A stretch of 64,000 nucleotides of DNA from DAIDKA01 sp963726995. Its GTDB lineage: Bacteria; Pseudomonadota; Gammaproteobacteria; Steroidobacterales; Steroidobacteraceae. The position numbers and the translations under genes were made by a program. Below, in pieces: positions 1-10,578 of the stretch. The stretch lies in contig CAVSEP010000006.1 of NCBI GenBank assembly GCA_963726995.1, positions 310,001 to 374,000 of the forward strand, read 5' to 3'. How positions within the stretch are numbered: the stretch's first letter is position 1; each line of letters begins with the position of its first letter. The notes below the pieces were generated by a model, which searched no databases, was not told the origin of the DNA, and was given only the letters and a program-made list of their open reading frames with translations.

Positions 1-768
1 TTGCAGCGCGCGCAGCGCCTTCACGCACAGGCACTCGACGATGGCCTCCTGCACGCCGCGGGCAACGTCCGCCCGCAGCGTGTCATCGAGAACCCGGTCG
101 CGCACGGCATGCAGCACCGCGGTCTTAAGTCCCGAAAAGCTGAATTCGAGGCCGGGCCGGTCGAGCATGGGGCGCGGGAACACGAACGCCCCGGCGCGGC
201 CCAGGGCGGCAATCCGGGCCAGTTCCGGTCCGCCCGGATACGGCAGGCCGAGGAGCTTGGCGGTCTTGTCGAAAGCCTCCCCGGCCGCATCGTCGCGCGT
301 CTGGCCCAGCACCCGATAGGCGCCGATGGCCTGCACCCTGATCAGCATGGTGTGGCCGCCGGAGACCAGCAGAGCCACGTGCGGAAACGGCGGCGGATCG
401 CTCTCCAGCAGCGGCGCCAGCAAATGCCCCTCGAGGTGGTGCACGCCCAGCGCCGGGATGCCTAAGGCAAACGCCAGCGAGCGCGCCAGCGCCGCGCCGG
501 TCAGCAGGGCCCCCACCAGGCCGGGACCGGCGGTGTAGGCGATGCCATCGAGCTGCCGCGGCTCGGTGTCCGAGGCGCGCAGCACCTCGCGCAGCAGGGG
601 CAACAGTCGCTGCACATGATCGCGGGAGGCCAGTTCGGGCACCACCCCGCCATAGATCCGGTGCAGTTCGACCTGGCTGAAGAGCGAGTGCGCCAGCAGC
701 CCCGCGTGGCTGTCGAGCACGGCGGCGGCGCTTTCATCACAGGAGGACTCGAGGGCGAGGATTCTCAC
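1..768 (-). CDS. tsaD: tRNA N6-adenosine threonylcarbamoyltransferase TsaD (N-terminal 256 residues, cut by window edge)
   Basis: TsaD transfers the threonylcarbamoyl group to A37 of ANN-decoding tRNAs, working with TsaB, TsaC and TsaE in the cytoplasm. The reading frame opens with a GTG at 766-768 giving VRILALESSCDESAAAVLD, the typical ASKHA-fold N-terminus. It carries the metal-binding HHLEGH motif, SGGHT and the GEAFDK segment. The family is about 340 residues long, so roughly 80 C-terminal residues lie outside the window. It is divergent from rpsU, the usual gammaproteobacterial arrangement. No ATG-initiated alternative keeps the conserved N-terminus, so the GTG start is preferred. Confidence 0.96.
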   Translation of the reverse strand, partial: MRILALESSCDESAAAVLDSHAGLLAHSLFSQVELHRIYGGVVPELASRDHVQRLLPLLREVLRASDTEPRQLDGIAYTAGPGLVGALLTGAALARSLAFALGIPALGVHHLEGHLLAPLLESDPPPFPHVALLVSGGHTMLIRVQAIGAYRVLGQTRDDAAGEAFDKTAKLLGLPYPGGPELARIAALGRAGAFVFPRPMLDRPGLEFSFSGLKTAVLHAVRDRVLDDTLRADVARGVQEAIVECLCVKALRALQ

Positions 769-804
769 GGCGGCAAGTTTAGAAGGTGATTGCCGGGGAA
801 ATCT

Positions 805-833
805 TTGCCTTTTGCGGCACGGGTATTTAGAAT
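805..833 (+). promoter_or_regulatory. Predicted sigma-70 promoter of the rpsU operon
   Basis: TTGCCT at 805-810 and TAGAAT at 828-833 are separated by 17 bp, a good match to the -35/-10 consensus. It lies in the tsaD-rpsU divergent region, about 60 bp before the rpsU start. Predicted by eye only. Confidence 0.5.
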
Positions 834-858
834 CGCCACCCCGATCCTGCTACCTAAC

Positions 859-873
859 CCGGCAAAATGCCGG
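859..873 (+). promoter_or_regulatory. Hairpin in the rpsU leader
   Basis: CCGGCA at 859-864 and TGCCGG at 868-873 form a 6-bp stem with an AAA loop, 24 bp upstream of the rpsU ATG. There is no T-run, so it is not a standard terminator. It could influence leader stability. Confidence 0.35.
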
Positions 874-896
874 TAGATCAAGGACTTGAGGTTCCA

Positions 897-1106
897 ATGC
901 CGAGCGTTCGTGTTCGCGAGAATGAGTATTTCGATGCGGCCCTGCGCCGTTTCAAGCGCGCCTGCGAAAAAGCCGGGATTCTGACCGAGCTGCGCCGCCG
1001 CGAATTCTACGAAAAGCCCACCCAGGAGCGTAAGCGCAAGAAGGCGGCAGCCATCAAGCGCCACATGAAGCGCGTCTCCCGCGACGGCATGCGTTCGGCC
1101 CGCTAG
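897..1106 (+). CDS. rpsU: 30S ribosomal protein bS21
   Basis: This is a small-subunit protein of 69 residues (usual length about 70), strongly basic at the C-terminus and beginning MPSVRVRENE. It binds near the 3' end of 16S rRNA and is needed for initiation on natural mRNAs. An ATG 30 bp upstream is in frame, but the family N-terminus and the AAGGA sequence at 880-884 favour 897. It opens the classical macromolecular-synthesis operon and is followed after only 6 bp by yqeY. Confidence 0.97.
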   Translation: MPSVRVRENEYFDAALRRFKRACEKAGILTELRRREFYEKPTQERKRKKAAAIKRHMKRVSRDGMRSAR

Positions 1107-1112
1107 TCCGCC

Positions 1113-1559
1113 ATGTCACTGAAGGAACGCATCACCGAGGACATGAAGGCCTCGATGCGCTCCGGCGACAAGGAGCGCCTGGCCGGCATTCGCCTGGTCC
1201 TGGCCGCCATCAAGCAGCGGGAAGTGGACGAACGCATCCAGCTGGATGACACCCAGGTACTCGCCGTGCTGGACAAGATGATCAAGCAGCGCCGCGAGTC
1301 CATCACTCAGTTCGAAGCCGGCGCGCGCGCCGACCTGGTCGCCAAGGAATCGGCGGAACTGGCGGTATTGCAAGGCTATCTGCCCGCGCAGCTGGCCGAT
1401 TCGGAAGTCGAATCCCTGATCCGGGCGGCGATTGCCGGCACCGGTGCGGCTTCCATGAAGGACATGGGCAAGGTCATGGCGGCCGTCAAACCCCAGGTCC
1501 AGGGCCGCACCGACATGGGCGCCCTCAGTGTCAGGATCAAGGCTCTGCTCAGCACCTGA
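1113..1559 (+). CDS. yqeY: GatB/YqeY domain protein
   Basis: The protein has 148 residues and is the stand-alone form of the YqeY domain found at the C-terminus of GatB amidotransferase subunits. That domain is helical and binds tRNA. The start MSLKERITEDMKASMR, the central GYLPAQL segment and the AVKPQVQGRTDMG segment are family hallmarks. It lies between rpsU and dnaG in many proteobacteria and starts 6 bp after rpsU, so it is surely co-transcribed. Its precise cellular role in organisms with complete aminoacyl-tRNA synthetases is not established. Confidence 0.93.
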   Translation: MSLKERITEDMKASMRSGDKERLAGIRLVLAAIKQREVDERIQLDDTQVLAVLDKMIKQRRESITQFEAGARADLVAKESAELAVLQGYLPAQLADSEVESLIRAAIAGTGAASMKDMGKVMAAVKPQVQGRTDMGALSVRIKALLST

Positions 1560-1567
1560 CTGACCCC

Positions 1568-1586
1568 CCTGCTGCGACGCAGCAGG
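1568..1586 (+). terminator. Possible weak terminator or attenuator after yqeY
   Basis: CCTGCTGC (1568-1575) and GCAGCAGG (1579-1586) form an 8-bp perfect stem with a GAC loop, 9 bp after the yqeY stop. Only a poor T-rich tract follows (TCATTATTG), so it may attenuate rather than terminate. The core TGCTGCGACGCAG is repeated just downstream near 1603-1615. Confidence 0.4.
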
Positions 1587-1691
1587 TCATTATTGAACAT
1601 CGTGCTGCGACGCAGGTCCTATCGACCACTGATCGGTCATGCCAGCATCGGCCCAGGTATAGGCCTTTGATCTGAAAGGACCGCAGCCCAA

Positions 1692-3809
1692 ATGCCGGGC
1701 CAACCCGCGCCTTCGTCCGCCACGCAGGATCGCAAGCTCGTATCGGCCATCTGGCCCCTGCTGGTGATCATGTCGCTCATGCTCCTTCTGAGCCTGCTCA
1801 GCGTGCTCGTGATCTCGGGGCTGCGCGCCTACGTCTACGGCCAGGCCCGCTGGTCGATCGGTGAACACCAGGCCGTGGAGCAGCTGCACCGCTACGCCGC
1901 CCGCCGCGACCCGGCGAACTACCAGCAGTACCTGGAAAATATGGCGGTCCCGGAAGGGGACCGCATCGCGCGGCTGCAACTGCAGGCGGCGCACCCCGAC
2001 TACGGGCTGGCGCGCCGCGGGCTGCTGGCGGGCGGCAATGCCCCGGGGGACATCACCGGGATGATGGTGCTGTTTCGCCTGTTCCAGCATCAGCCGCTCA
2101 TGGCGCACGCCGTGTCGCTCTGGAGCGGTGCGGACACGCTCATCGTCGGCATGAAGCAGCGCGCCGAGCTGGTGCAGGCGCAGATTGTCAGTGGCCATGC
2201 CGACCCGCAACAGCTGCGCACGTTGCTCGCGCAGGTCGATGACCTGCACCTGCGCGTGGTGCCCATGGCCATGGAATTTGGCGCAACCCTCAGCACCGCC
2301 TCACGCCAGATCGGTGGCTTCGTGCTGCTGGTGCTGCCGCTGGGCTGCGCCCTGCTGCTGCTGGCCGGCATCAGCCGGTCGCGGGCGCAGTTCCGTCGCG
2401 ACCAGCGCATGGCAGGCGCGCTGCGGGAGCTGGCCACCTCGCTGCATCACCAGGCCACCCATGATTCCCTGACCGACCTGACCAACCGCGCCGAGTTCGA
2501 GGCGCGGGTTGAAGTCGCCATTGCGCAGCGGGTGCGCGATGCGGCGCACTGGTGGCTGCTGTACTTTGACCTGGATCAGTTCAAGGTGATCAACGACACC
2601 TGCGGTCACGCCGCCGGCGATGAACTCATCCAGAAAGTGTCGTGGCTGCTGCGCGCGAGGTTGCAACCGGATGACGTCCTGGCGCGCTTGGGCGGCGATG
2701 AGTTCGGCGTGCTGCTGCCGCGCCGCACGCGCGAGGCGGCCCTGGCGCTGGCCGACGACATCCTGCTGCAGATCAGCGGCCTGCGCTTCCGGTTCGAGGG
2801 CAAGATCTTCGCGATGACCGCAAGCTTAGGCATGCTGGCGCTGGATGAGGGCGTGCCCTCGGTCAGCGACGCATTGAGCGGCGCCGACCAGGCCTGTTAC
2901 CTGGCCAAGGACAATGGCCGCAACCGCGTGCAGATCTATCACCCCAATGACCGCCAGGTGCAGGTCCGCCATGGCGAGATGCAGTGGGTCGAGCGCCTGC
3001 ATGCCGCGCTGGACGATGAGCGCTTCGTGGTGGTGGCGCAGGAAATCTGCCCGGTGGGCGCGCCCCTGGAAGCTGACGGCCCGCTGCCTTCGCGCCGCTT
3101 CGAGATGCTGCTGCGCATGCTCGGGCCCGCGGACGAGCTCATCGCGCCCATGGCCTTCATCCCGGCCGCCGAACGCTACGGCTTGATGGCGCGCATCGAT
3201 CGCTGGGTGATTGCGCGGGTATGCCGCGAGCTCACCTGGCTGCGCCGGCGCGGGCAGCCCCTGCCCACCTGCATGGTCAATCTCTCAGGCACATCCGTGT
3301 GCGATCCGAAGCTCGCCGATTTCGTCGCCGAGTGCCTGGCAGAAAGCGCTCTGCGCGGCGTGCATCTGGGTTTCGAGCTGACCGAGACGGCGGCGGTGGC
3401 CAATCTTGCCCAGGCCTCGCAGCTGATGAACCGGCTGCGGGCCATGGGCTGCCCGATCGCCCTGGATGACTTCGGCAGCGGGATGTCCTCCTTCTCCTAT
3501 CTGCGCAACCTCCCCATCGACTTCCTGAAGATCGATGGCGCCTTCATCCGCAAGATCACTGCCGACCCCATCGACTTCGCCATGGTGGAGACCATCCATC
3601 GCATCGGCGGGATCATGGGCGTGCGCACCGTGGCGGAATGCGTCGAGAACGAGAGCGTGCTGGCCGCCCTGGCGCTGATCGGCGTGGACTTCGCGCAGGG
3701 CTTCCATATCCGCCAAGCGGTGCCCCTGGAGCAGCTGCAGCTCACTGCGCCGCCGCAGGCGGCGGGCCGCGAAACCACACCTGCGCTGAAGGCGGTTGTC
3801 GGACCCTGA
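1692..3809 (+). CDS. Membrane GGDEF-EAL c-di-GMP turnover protein inside the rpsU-dnaG operon
   Basis: The 705-residue protein has an N-terminal transmembrane helix (about 19-45), an extracytoplasmic sensor region of about 160 residues, a second helix (about 208-230), then GGDEF (about 255-420) and EAL (about 440-690) domains. The cyclase signature RLGGDEFG is intact. The inhibitory I-site RxxD reads QPDD, so product inhibition is probably lost. In the EAL domain the first motif is EML rather than EAL, but the other catalytic motifs (NLS, ELTE, DDFGSG, LKID, QGF) are present, so phosphodiesterase activity is also possible. It sits between yqeY and dnaG with the dnaG start 22 bp past its stop, which is unusual for this operon. 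Which activity dominates cannot be read from the sequence. Confidence 0.93.
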   Translation: MPGQPAPSSATQDRKLVSAIWPLLVIMSLMLLLSLLSVLVISGLRAYVYGQARWSIGEHQAVEQLHRYAARRDPANYQQYLENMAVPEGDRIARLQLQAAHPDYGLARRGLLAGGNAPGDITGMMVLFRLFQHQPLMAHAVSLWSGADTLIVGMKQRAELVQAQIVSGHADPQQLRTLLAQVDDLHLRVVPMAMEFGATLSTASRQIGGFVLLVLPLGCALLLLAGISRSRAQFRRDQRMAGALRELATSLHHQATHDSLTDLTNRAEFEARVEVAIAQRVRDAAHWWLLYFDLDQFKVINDTCGHAAGDELIQKVSWLLRARLQPDDVLARLGGDEFGVLLPRRTREAALALADDILLQISGLRFRFEGKIFAMTASLGMLALDEGVPSVSDALSGADQACYLAKDNGRNRVQIYHPNDRQVQVRHGEMQWVERLHAALDDERFVVVAQEICPVGAPLEADGPLPSRRFEMLLRMLGPADELIAPMAFIPAAERYGLMARIDRWVIARVCRELTWLRRRGQPLPTCMVNLSGTSVCDPKLADFVAECLAESALRGVHLGFELTETAAVANLAQASQLMNRLRAMGCPIALDDFGSGMSSFSYLRNLPIDFLKIDGAFIRKITADPIDFAMVETIHRIGGIMGVRTVAECVENESVLAALALIGVDFAQGFHIRQAVPLEQLQLTAPPQAAGRETTPALKAVVGP

Positions 3810-3831
3810 GGCACCCGGTAGCCTCACCGGC

Positions 3832-5613
3832 ATGGGCCGGATTCCGCAGAGCTTCATCGACGAGCTCATCGAGCGCACCAACATCGTCGAGGTGATCGGC
3901 CTGCGTGTGCCGCTGAAGAAGGCCGGTCGCGAATACCGCGCCTGCTGCCCCTTCCACAATGAAAAGACGCCCTCGTTCTGGGTGAGCCCCGAGAAGCAGT
4001 TCTATCACTGCTTCGGCTGCGGTGCGCATGGCACGGCGTTGGGGTTTCTCATCGAGCACGACCGGCTGCCCTTCCCGGAAGCGGTGGAGGAGCTGGCGCA
4101 GGGGCTGGGACTGACCGTGCCGCACGAGGGAGGTGCCGCGCCGCCCCCGAAGCGCAATGAGTCGCTGTTCGACTTGATGGAAAAGGTCGCGCGTTTCTAT
4201 GCGGCGACGCTGGAAACCACCCCGCGCGCCCTGGAGTACCTGGCGCGGCGCGGGCTGCAGCCGGACACCCTGAAGCGCTTCAGCATCGGCTACGCGCCGG
4301 ATTCCTGGAACGAGGTGCTGCGCCGCTTCGGGACCAGCGAGGAGGCCCGCCAGCAGCTGAGTGAGTGCGGCCTGATCATCGAGCGCGGCAGCGACGCGCC
4401 GGCGCCCCGCGGCGGCGAGCGTTTCTACGACCGTTTCCGCGACCGCATCATGTTTCCCATCCGCGATGCGCGCGGTCGCGTCATCGCCTTTGGCGGACGG
4501 GTGCTGGACAAGGGGGAACCGAAGTACCTGAACTCCCCGGAGACCGTGCTGTTCCACAAGGGCCGCGAGTTGTACGGCATGTACGAAACGCGCCAGAGTC
4601 GCGCGCCGCTGAAGCGCCTGCTGGTGGTGGAAGGCTACATGGACGTGGTGCGGCTGCATCAGGCCGGTGTGCACTACGCCGTGGCGACCCTCGGCACCGC
4701 GACCACGGCCGACCACTTGAAGCGGGTCTTCCAGCTGGTCAGCGAGGTCATATTCTCATTCGATGGCGATCGGGCCGGGCGCGCCGCCGCCTGGCGCGCG
4801 CTGCAGAACGCGCTGCCCGAGGCCATCGAGGGGCGTGAGCTGCGCTTCCTGTTCCTGCCCGAGGGCGAGGATCCGGACACCCTGGTGGGCAAGGAGGGCC
4901 GCGAAGCCTTCGAGCGGCGCCTCGCCGCCGAGGCCCTGCCACTGTCGGAGTATTTCGTGCGGGAACTGGGCGAGCGGGTGATGACCCGCGGCGCCGACGG
5001 TCGGGCCAAGGTGGCGCAGGCCGCGCGTCCCCTGCTGCTGCAGGTTCCGGAGGGTGTCTACCGGCGCTTGCTGACCGAACGGCTGGCACAGGCCTTCGGC
5101 TTCCAGCGCACCCCGGAAGGCATTGCGGAGCTGCTGGGAATCCGGATCGGCGAGGGGGCGACGGCGACGCAGTCCGCCCAGTCGGGAGCCGGGCGCGGCA
5201 GCCTGGTGCGCCAGGCCGTGAGACTGCTGCTTCATTTTCCGCAGATCGCGGCCGATATCCCGCAAGAGCGGCTGCAGCGCATCCGGGCGCTGGAGGAACC
5301 CGGGATCGATGTCCTGTCCGCGCTGATCGATGAGTTGCGCATCACTCCGGCACAGAGCACGGCGCAGGTACTGGAGCGCTGGCGGGGCCGTCCCGGTGAG
5401 CCCCATCTGGCCAAGCTGGCGGGGCTGGAAGCCATGGTCAGGGATGCGGCGGCGGCCCAGCGGGAACTGGACGAAGCGCTGGGGCGTCTACATCAGGAGT
5501 CGGTGCGCCGACAGCTGGACGCCTTGTTGGAAAAAGATCGTAACGCGGGCTTGTCGAAGGAAGAAAAGCTTGAACTTCAACAACTTATGTTTGATCTTGC
5601 GCGCCAGCCCTGA
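3832..5613 (+). CDS. dnaG: DNA primase DnaG
   Basis: DnaG synthesises RNA primers at the replication fork with DnaB helicase. The protein has 593 residues. It starts MGRIPQSFIDELIERTNIVEVI, followed by the CHC2 zinc-binding module (ACCPFHNEKTPSF and YHCFGCGAHG, about residues 37-65). Next come the catalytic core with the EGYMDV Toprim acidic motif and a DGDRAGR motif (about 265-320), and a C-terminal helicase-interaction domain. A TTG 36 bp upstream is in frame but overlaps the preceding gene and lacks family support, so ATG 3832 is chosen. Confidence 0.97.
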   Translation: MGRIPQSFIDELIERTNIVEVIGLRVPLKKAGREYRACCPFHNEKTPSFWVSPEKQFYHCFGCGAHGTALGFLIEHDRLPFPEAVEELAQGLGLTVPHEGGAAPPPKRNESLFDLMEKVARFYAATLETTPRALEYLARRGLQPDTLKRFSIGYAPDSWNEVLRRFGTSEEARQQLSECGLIIERGSDAPAPRGGERFYDRFRDRIMFPIRDARGRVIAFGGRVLDKGEPKYLNSPETVLFHKGRELYGMYETRQSRAPLKRLLVVEGYMDVVRLHQAGVHYAVATLGTATTADHLKRVFQLVSEVIFSFDGDRAGRAAAWRALQNALPEAIEGRELRFLFLPEGEDPDTLVGKEGREAFERRLAAEALPLSEYFVRELGERVMTRGADGRAKVAQAARPLLLQVPEGVYRRLLTERLAQAFGFQRTPEGIAELLGIRIGEGATATQSAQSGAGRGSLVRQAVRLLLHFPQIAADIPQERLQRIRALEEPGIDVLSALIDELRITPAQSTAQVLERWRGRPGEPHLAKLAGLEAMVRDAAAAQRELDEALGRLHQESVRRQLDALLEKDRNAGLSKEEKLELQQLMFDLARQP

Positions 5614-5633
5614 ACCGGGAAGGCGCTTTGAAT

Positions 5634-5662
5634 TTGGCAGGGCGCGGGTTGTGAAATACAAT
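5634..5662 (+). promoter_or_regulatory. Predicted internal sigma-70 promoter of rpoD
   Basis: TTGGCA (5634-5639) and TACAAT (5657-5662) are separated by exactly 17 bp, each one or two mismatches from consensus. It lies just after the dnaG stop and gives rpoD its own promoter with a leader of about 85 nt. Confidence 0.65.
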
Positions 5663-5755
5663 CCGTGGTTTGCCCAAATGCCCCTTGAGTTGCCTTAGAC
5701 GGGGACTCACATTGAGGCACTCACACCAAATATACGGGGTTGCACCAGCTTCACC

Positions 5756-7936
<2,181 letters not shown>

Positions 7937-7975
7937 AACGGCAGGAATGCCGTTTCGGGGCACCCCGAAGAACAG

Positions 7976-8016
7976 AAGGCCCGGAAGCCCAAAATCACGG
8001 GCTTCCGGGCCTTTTT
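7976..8016. terminator. Strong Rho-independent terminator, probably bidirectional
   Basis: AAGGCCCGGAAGCCC (7976-7990) and GGGCTTCCGGGCCTT (7999-8013) form a 15-bp perfect stem with an 8-nt loop, followed by a T-run on the plus strand. The matching A-rich start on the minus strand lets it serve the convergent gene ending at 8033. A smaller inverted repeat AAACGGCA/TGCCGTTT lies at 7936-7955. Confidence 0.9.
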
Positions 8017-8032
8017 CCTGGGCGCCTGCTGC

Positions 8033-8425
8033 TTAAGGTCCGTGCGGCAGGTTGTACATCACCTTGCCGTCCGGCAGCTTCACGCTGACATCGAATCCGC
8101 CCTTGCGGCCATCCTTCAGCGGATGCATGGTCAGCTCGACCTTGTCGCCGGAACTGAGCGTGTGCTTGTCCCAGCCATTGCGCGCCAGGTAGTTGGGGCT
8201 CATGCCCTCGATGCCGTACTCCTCGACGCCACCGTCAGCCTTGGGTACCACGAACACGATCCAGGTATGTGGATTGGTCCACTGGAACTCCTTGATCGTG
8301 CCGTTCAGCACCACCGACTTCTGCATGTCGAACATGGCGGTGGAATGGTGCGCACTGGCGCCACCGGTTGCGACTGCGGCCGCTGCCGCGACGAGCGCCA
8401 TTGCCATTCGGCGAGAAATGTTCAT
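8033..8425 (-). CDS. DUF6152 family secreted protein (copy 1)
   Basis: The protein has 130 residues with a cleavable signal peptide (MNISRRM start, hydrophobic alanine-rich core, cleavage near ASA-HH). The mature protein begins HHSTAMFDMQKSV and contains KEFQWTNPHTWI and GIEGMSPNYLARNGW, the recognisable core of DUF6152, a periplasmic beta-sheet family of unknown function. The GDKVELTMHPLKDG segment resembles an OB-like fold. It is second in a two-gene unit with the secreted protein at 8447-9220. A paralogous pair occurs at 15208-16414. No biochemical function can be assigned. Confidence 0.85.
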   Translation of the reverse strand: MNISRRMAMALVAAAAAVATGGASAHHSTAMFDMQKSVVLNGTIKEFQWTNPHTWIVFVVPKADGGVEEYGIEGMSPNYLARNGWDKHTLSSGDKVELTMHPLKDGRKGGFDVSVKLPDGKVMYNLPHGP

Positions 8426-8446
8426 GTGTGCACTCCTGCAATTCGG

Positions 8447-9220
8447 CTAGTTGACCTTGATACCGGGGCGACCTTCCTCGTCCGCGCTATCGTGATTGTT
8501 CTGTTCGCACTCGTATTCGCGCAGGTCATCCTTCACCCGGGTGTAGAAGTGCGACACCGTCCAGGGCTCGAGGAGCACCTTCGGATCGGTGATGGTCTGC
8601 TTGATCTCGATGGAATCGGGCCCGGTGCGGCGGATCCGCTCGACGATGCGCATGTCTTCGCTGTGCCCGATTCCGGGTGAAATCATGCTCCAGGGCACGA
8701 AGCCCACGGTGTCCACCACCAGGGTGTCACCTTCCCAGTGGCCGATGGAATGGCCGTTGAACAGCGGGTCTGGATCCTTGGGATGAGCTCGTCCATCCGT
8801 GAAGACATGGCGCAGCTGCATGTAGGCCTCGACCGCGATCGCCACCTTGCCGGGGCTGTACAGGAATTCGATGGGATAGGGTTGGGTCATCATCCCGGGC
8901 ATCCCGGGCGGCAGGCAATTGGCCTGGTCCGGCTGCAGGTCCTTGCCAGACTCCTGCGCCTTGCGGTACGCGTCCAGTTTGGCCTGCGCCGCCGGCGTCA
9001 GCTTCGGCGGCGCCGGGCGCGCGGCTGCAAGACCCGCGCCCCGCCAATTCAGCTCCCAGATGCCCTGCCAGTCCGGCAGCTTGGCGACGGAAGCCCAGGT
9101 ATCGCCCTGCGGGCCGCTCGCCTTGGACTCCTCGGCCAGTACCGGTGCCGCGGTCATGGTCAACACAGTTGCGGCCAGCAGCACCGCGAGTGCCGCGATC
9201 TTGCGTCGTGAATTGTTCAT
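8447..9220 (-). CDS. Conserved secreted protein of unknown function (copy 1)
   Basis: The 257-residue protein has a signal peptide (MNNSRRKIAALAVLLAATV, cleavage near VLA-EE). The mature part contains DWQGIWELNW near the N-terminus, NCLPPGMPGMMTQPYP in the middle, and the very conserved NGHSIGHWEGDTLVVDTVGF core, ending with ECEQNNHD. I recognise this pattern as an abundant uncharacterised family in steroid- and aromatic-degrading proteobacteria, often beside DUF6152 proteins. It is 21 bp upstream of DUF6152 copy 1 and surely co-transcribed. The paralogue at 15650-16414 shares all these motifs. Confidence 0.8.
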   Translation of the reverse strand: MNNSRRKIAALAVLLAATVLTMTAAPVLAEESKASGPQGDTWASVAKLPDWQGIWELNWRGAGLAAARPAPPKLTPAAQAKLDAYRKAQESGKDLQPDQANCLPPGMPGMMTQPYPIEFLYSPGKVAIAVEAYMQLRHVFTDGRAHPKDPDPLFNGHSIGHWEGDTLVVDTVGFVPWSMISPGIGHSEDMRIVERIRRTGPDSIEIKQTITDPKVLLEPWTVSHFYTRVKDDLREYECEQNNHDSADEEGRPGIKVN

Positions 9221-9357
9221 TGTTGTCCCTCGCTAATCACCCGGCGTCGCGGCCCGCGATTTTGCGGCATCCCGGGATCCCGCGCCACAGCCGTGCGGCA
9301 AATCGGCCATTCCGGGGCTGCACAGGGGAGCGCCCCGGGGGGGCGAGGGCGCCGCCG

Positions 9358-10578
9358 CTAGTGGCTGCTCAGGGCGTACCGTATGGCCAGCTGCAGGTTG
9401 CTCATGGTGGCGAACGGCGCATCGCCGGCGAAAATGGCCCGATTGGTCTGGAAGCCGCGGACCCGCACCCACTCCAGCGTAAGGCGCCAGTGGGCATCCG
9501 GTTCAAGGCGATAGGCGAGCGTCAGCGCATGGCCGCCCTGATCACCCAGGGGAAATGCCTGCCTGGCACTTACCGAGAAGTCGTCGTAGCGCGCGGATAG
9601 CGTGCTTCGACCGCTGCGCTTCGAGAGCAGCGCATAACGGGTCACGAAGTCCCAGCGCAGCAGGCCGAATTCCTCCGGATCGACGAAGGTCACGCCATCC
9701 ATCCACTGCACGATGGCCGTCCAGCCCGCATCGGTCTCGGCCCGCAGTCCCACGCTGTCGAAGCGCGTCTGCCAGGCGTAGTCATCGGTGAACTTGCTGT
9801 AGGCGGCCGGGTTCGCGTGGTTGTCGTAGTGCAGTCCCTCGAGCGTCACCCGATCCCGATAGTGCACGTCCAGACCGAGGTAGGTGCCCGCGCGGTTGTC
9901 GAACTGGTGATATTCGTTGACCGGCGGCAAGACAGCGTTGGGGCGACCCACTCTGCCGAACAGGCTCCCCTGCCAGTCGGTGATCGTGAACCCCGAACGG
10001 GTGAGCGCCGTGCCGCCGCCCTCGTTCCAGCCATAGACGCCGAACGCTGCGCCCACATCGAAGTCATGCCCGGAGTGCGTCCCCAGCCATTCCAGCTTGA
10101 ATTCCGTACCGATGGTGCGCAGTTCCTGCGCCACCCAGCTGTCCATCGCGGATGAGGACAGGGTGTACGGCGACTCCCAGCCATCGGCGCGATTCTCCAG
10201 CGACAGGGGTGCGTAGAAGGCGCCGAGCTTCACGCGCGTGCGCCAGTCCCCCCAGGGATACGGATGCAGCTGCAGGTAGGCCTCGGTGAGGTCGACGGGA
10301 TTCTTGTCGTGCTGTCCCCAGGCCGATGCGTCGAGCCTGAAGGTGAACAGGTCGCCGATTTCCTGCGCCAGCGCGAAGCGCGCACGACCCAGTTGCATGC
10401 CATCGCGGTTGTCGCCGTAACGCACGACGGCGAAGCCGCCATCCGCATACGAGGTCGACGAATCCGCGGCCACCAGCCGCATATCGAGCGACGCATCCCA
10501 CTCGGTCGCATGCACGCCGGCCATCGCCAGCGTGCCCAGCAAGGCGGCGCCGCAGAGGCTGGCGCGTCGCGCCGCCAT
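9358..10578 (-). CDS. Outer-membrane beta-barrel protein (porin-like)
   Basis: The protein has 406 residues with a signal peptide (cleavage near VHA-TE). Its pattern is alternating amphipathic strands rich in Trp, Tyr and Gly, such as RTRVKLGAFYAPLSLENRADGW and LTLAYRLEPDAHWRLTLEWVRVRGF. This resembles phosphate-selective or general porin-type 16-stranded barrels. It ends in SSH rather than the usual terminal aromatic residue. Its ATG overlaps the stop of the cupredoxin gene (TGATG), so the two are translationally coupled. Substrate unknown. Confidence 0.75.
   Translation of the reverse strand: MAARRASLCGAALLGTLAMAGVHATEWDASLDMRLVAADSSTSYADGGFAVVRYGDNRDGMQLGRARFALAQEIGDLFTFRLDASAWGQHDKNPVDLTEAYLQLHPYPWGDWRTRVKLGAFYAPLSLENRADGWESPYTLSSSAMDSWVAQELRTIGTEFKLEWLGTHSGHDFDVGAAFGVYGWNEGGGTALTRSGFTITDWQGSLFGRVGRPNAVLPPVNEYHQFDNRAGTYLGLDVHYRDRVTLEGLHYDNHANPAAYSKFTDDYAWQTRFDSVGLRAETDAGWTAIVQWMDGVTFVDPEEFGLLRWDFVTRYALLSKRSGRSTLSARYDDFSVSARQAFPLGDQGGHALTLAYRLEPDAHWRLTLEWVRVRGFQTNRAIFAGDAPFATMSNLQLAIRYALSSH

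Noticed and set aside
1..465. Plus-strand open frame at the window start
   Set aside because: It is antisense to tsaD, whose conserved motifs are clear.
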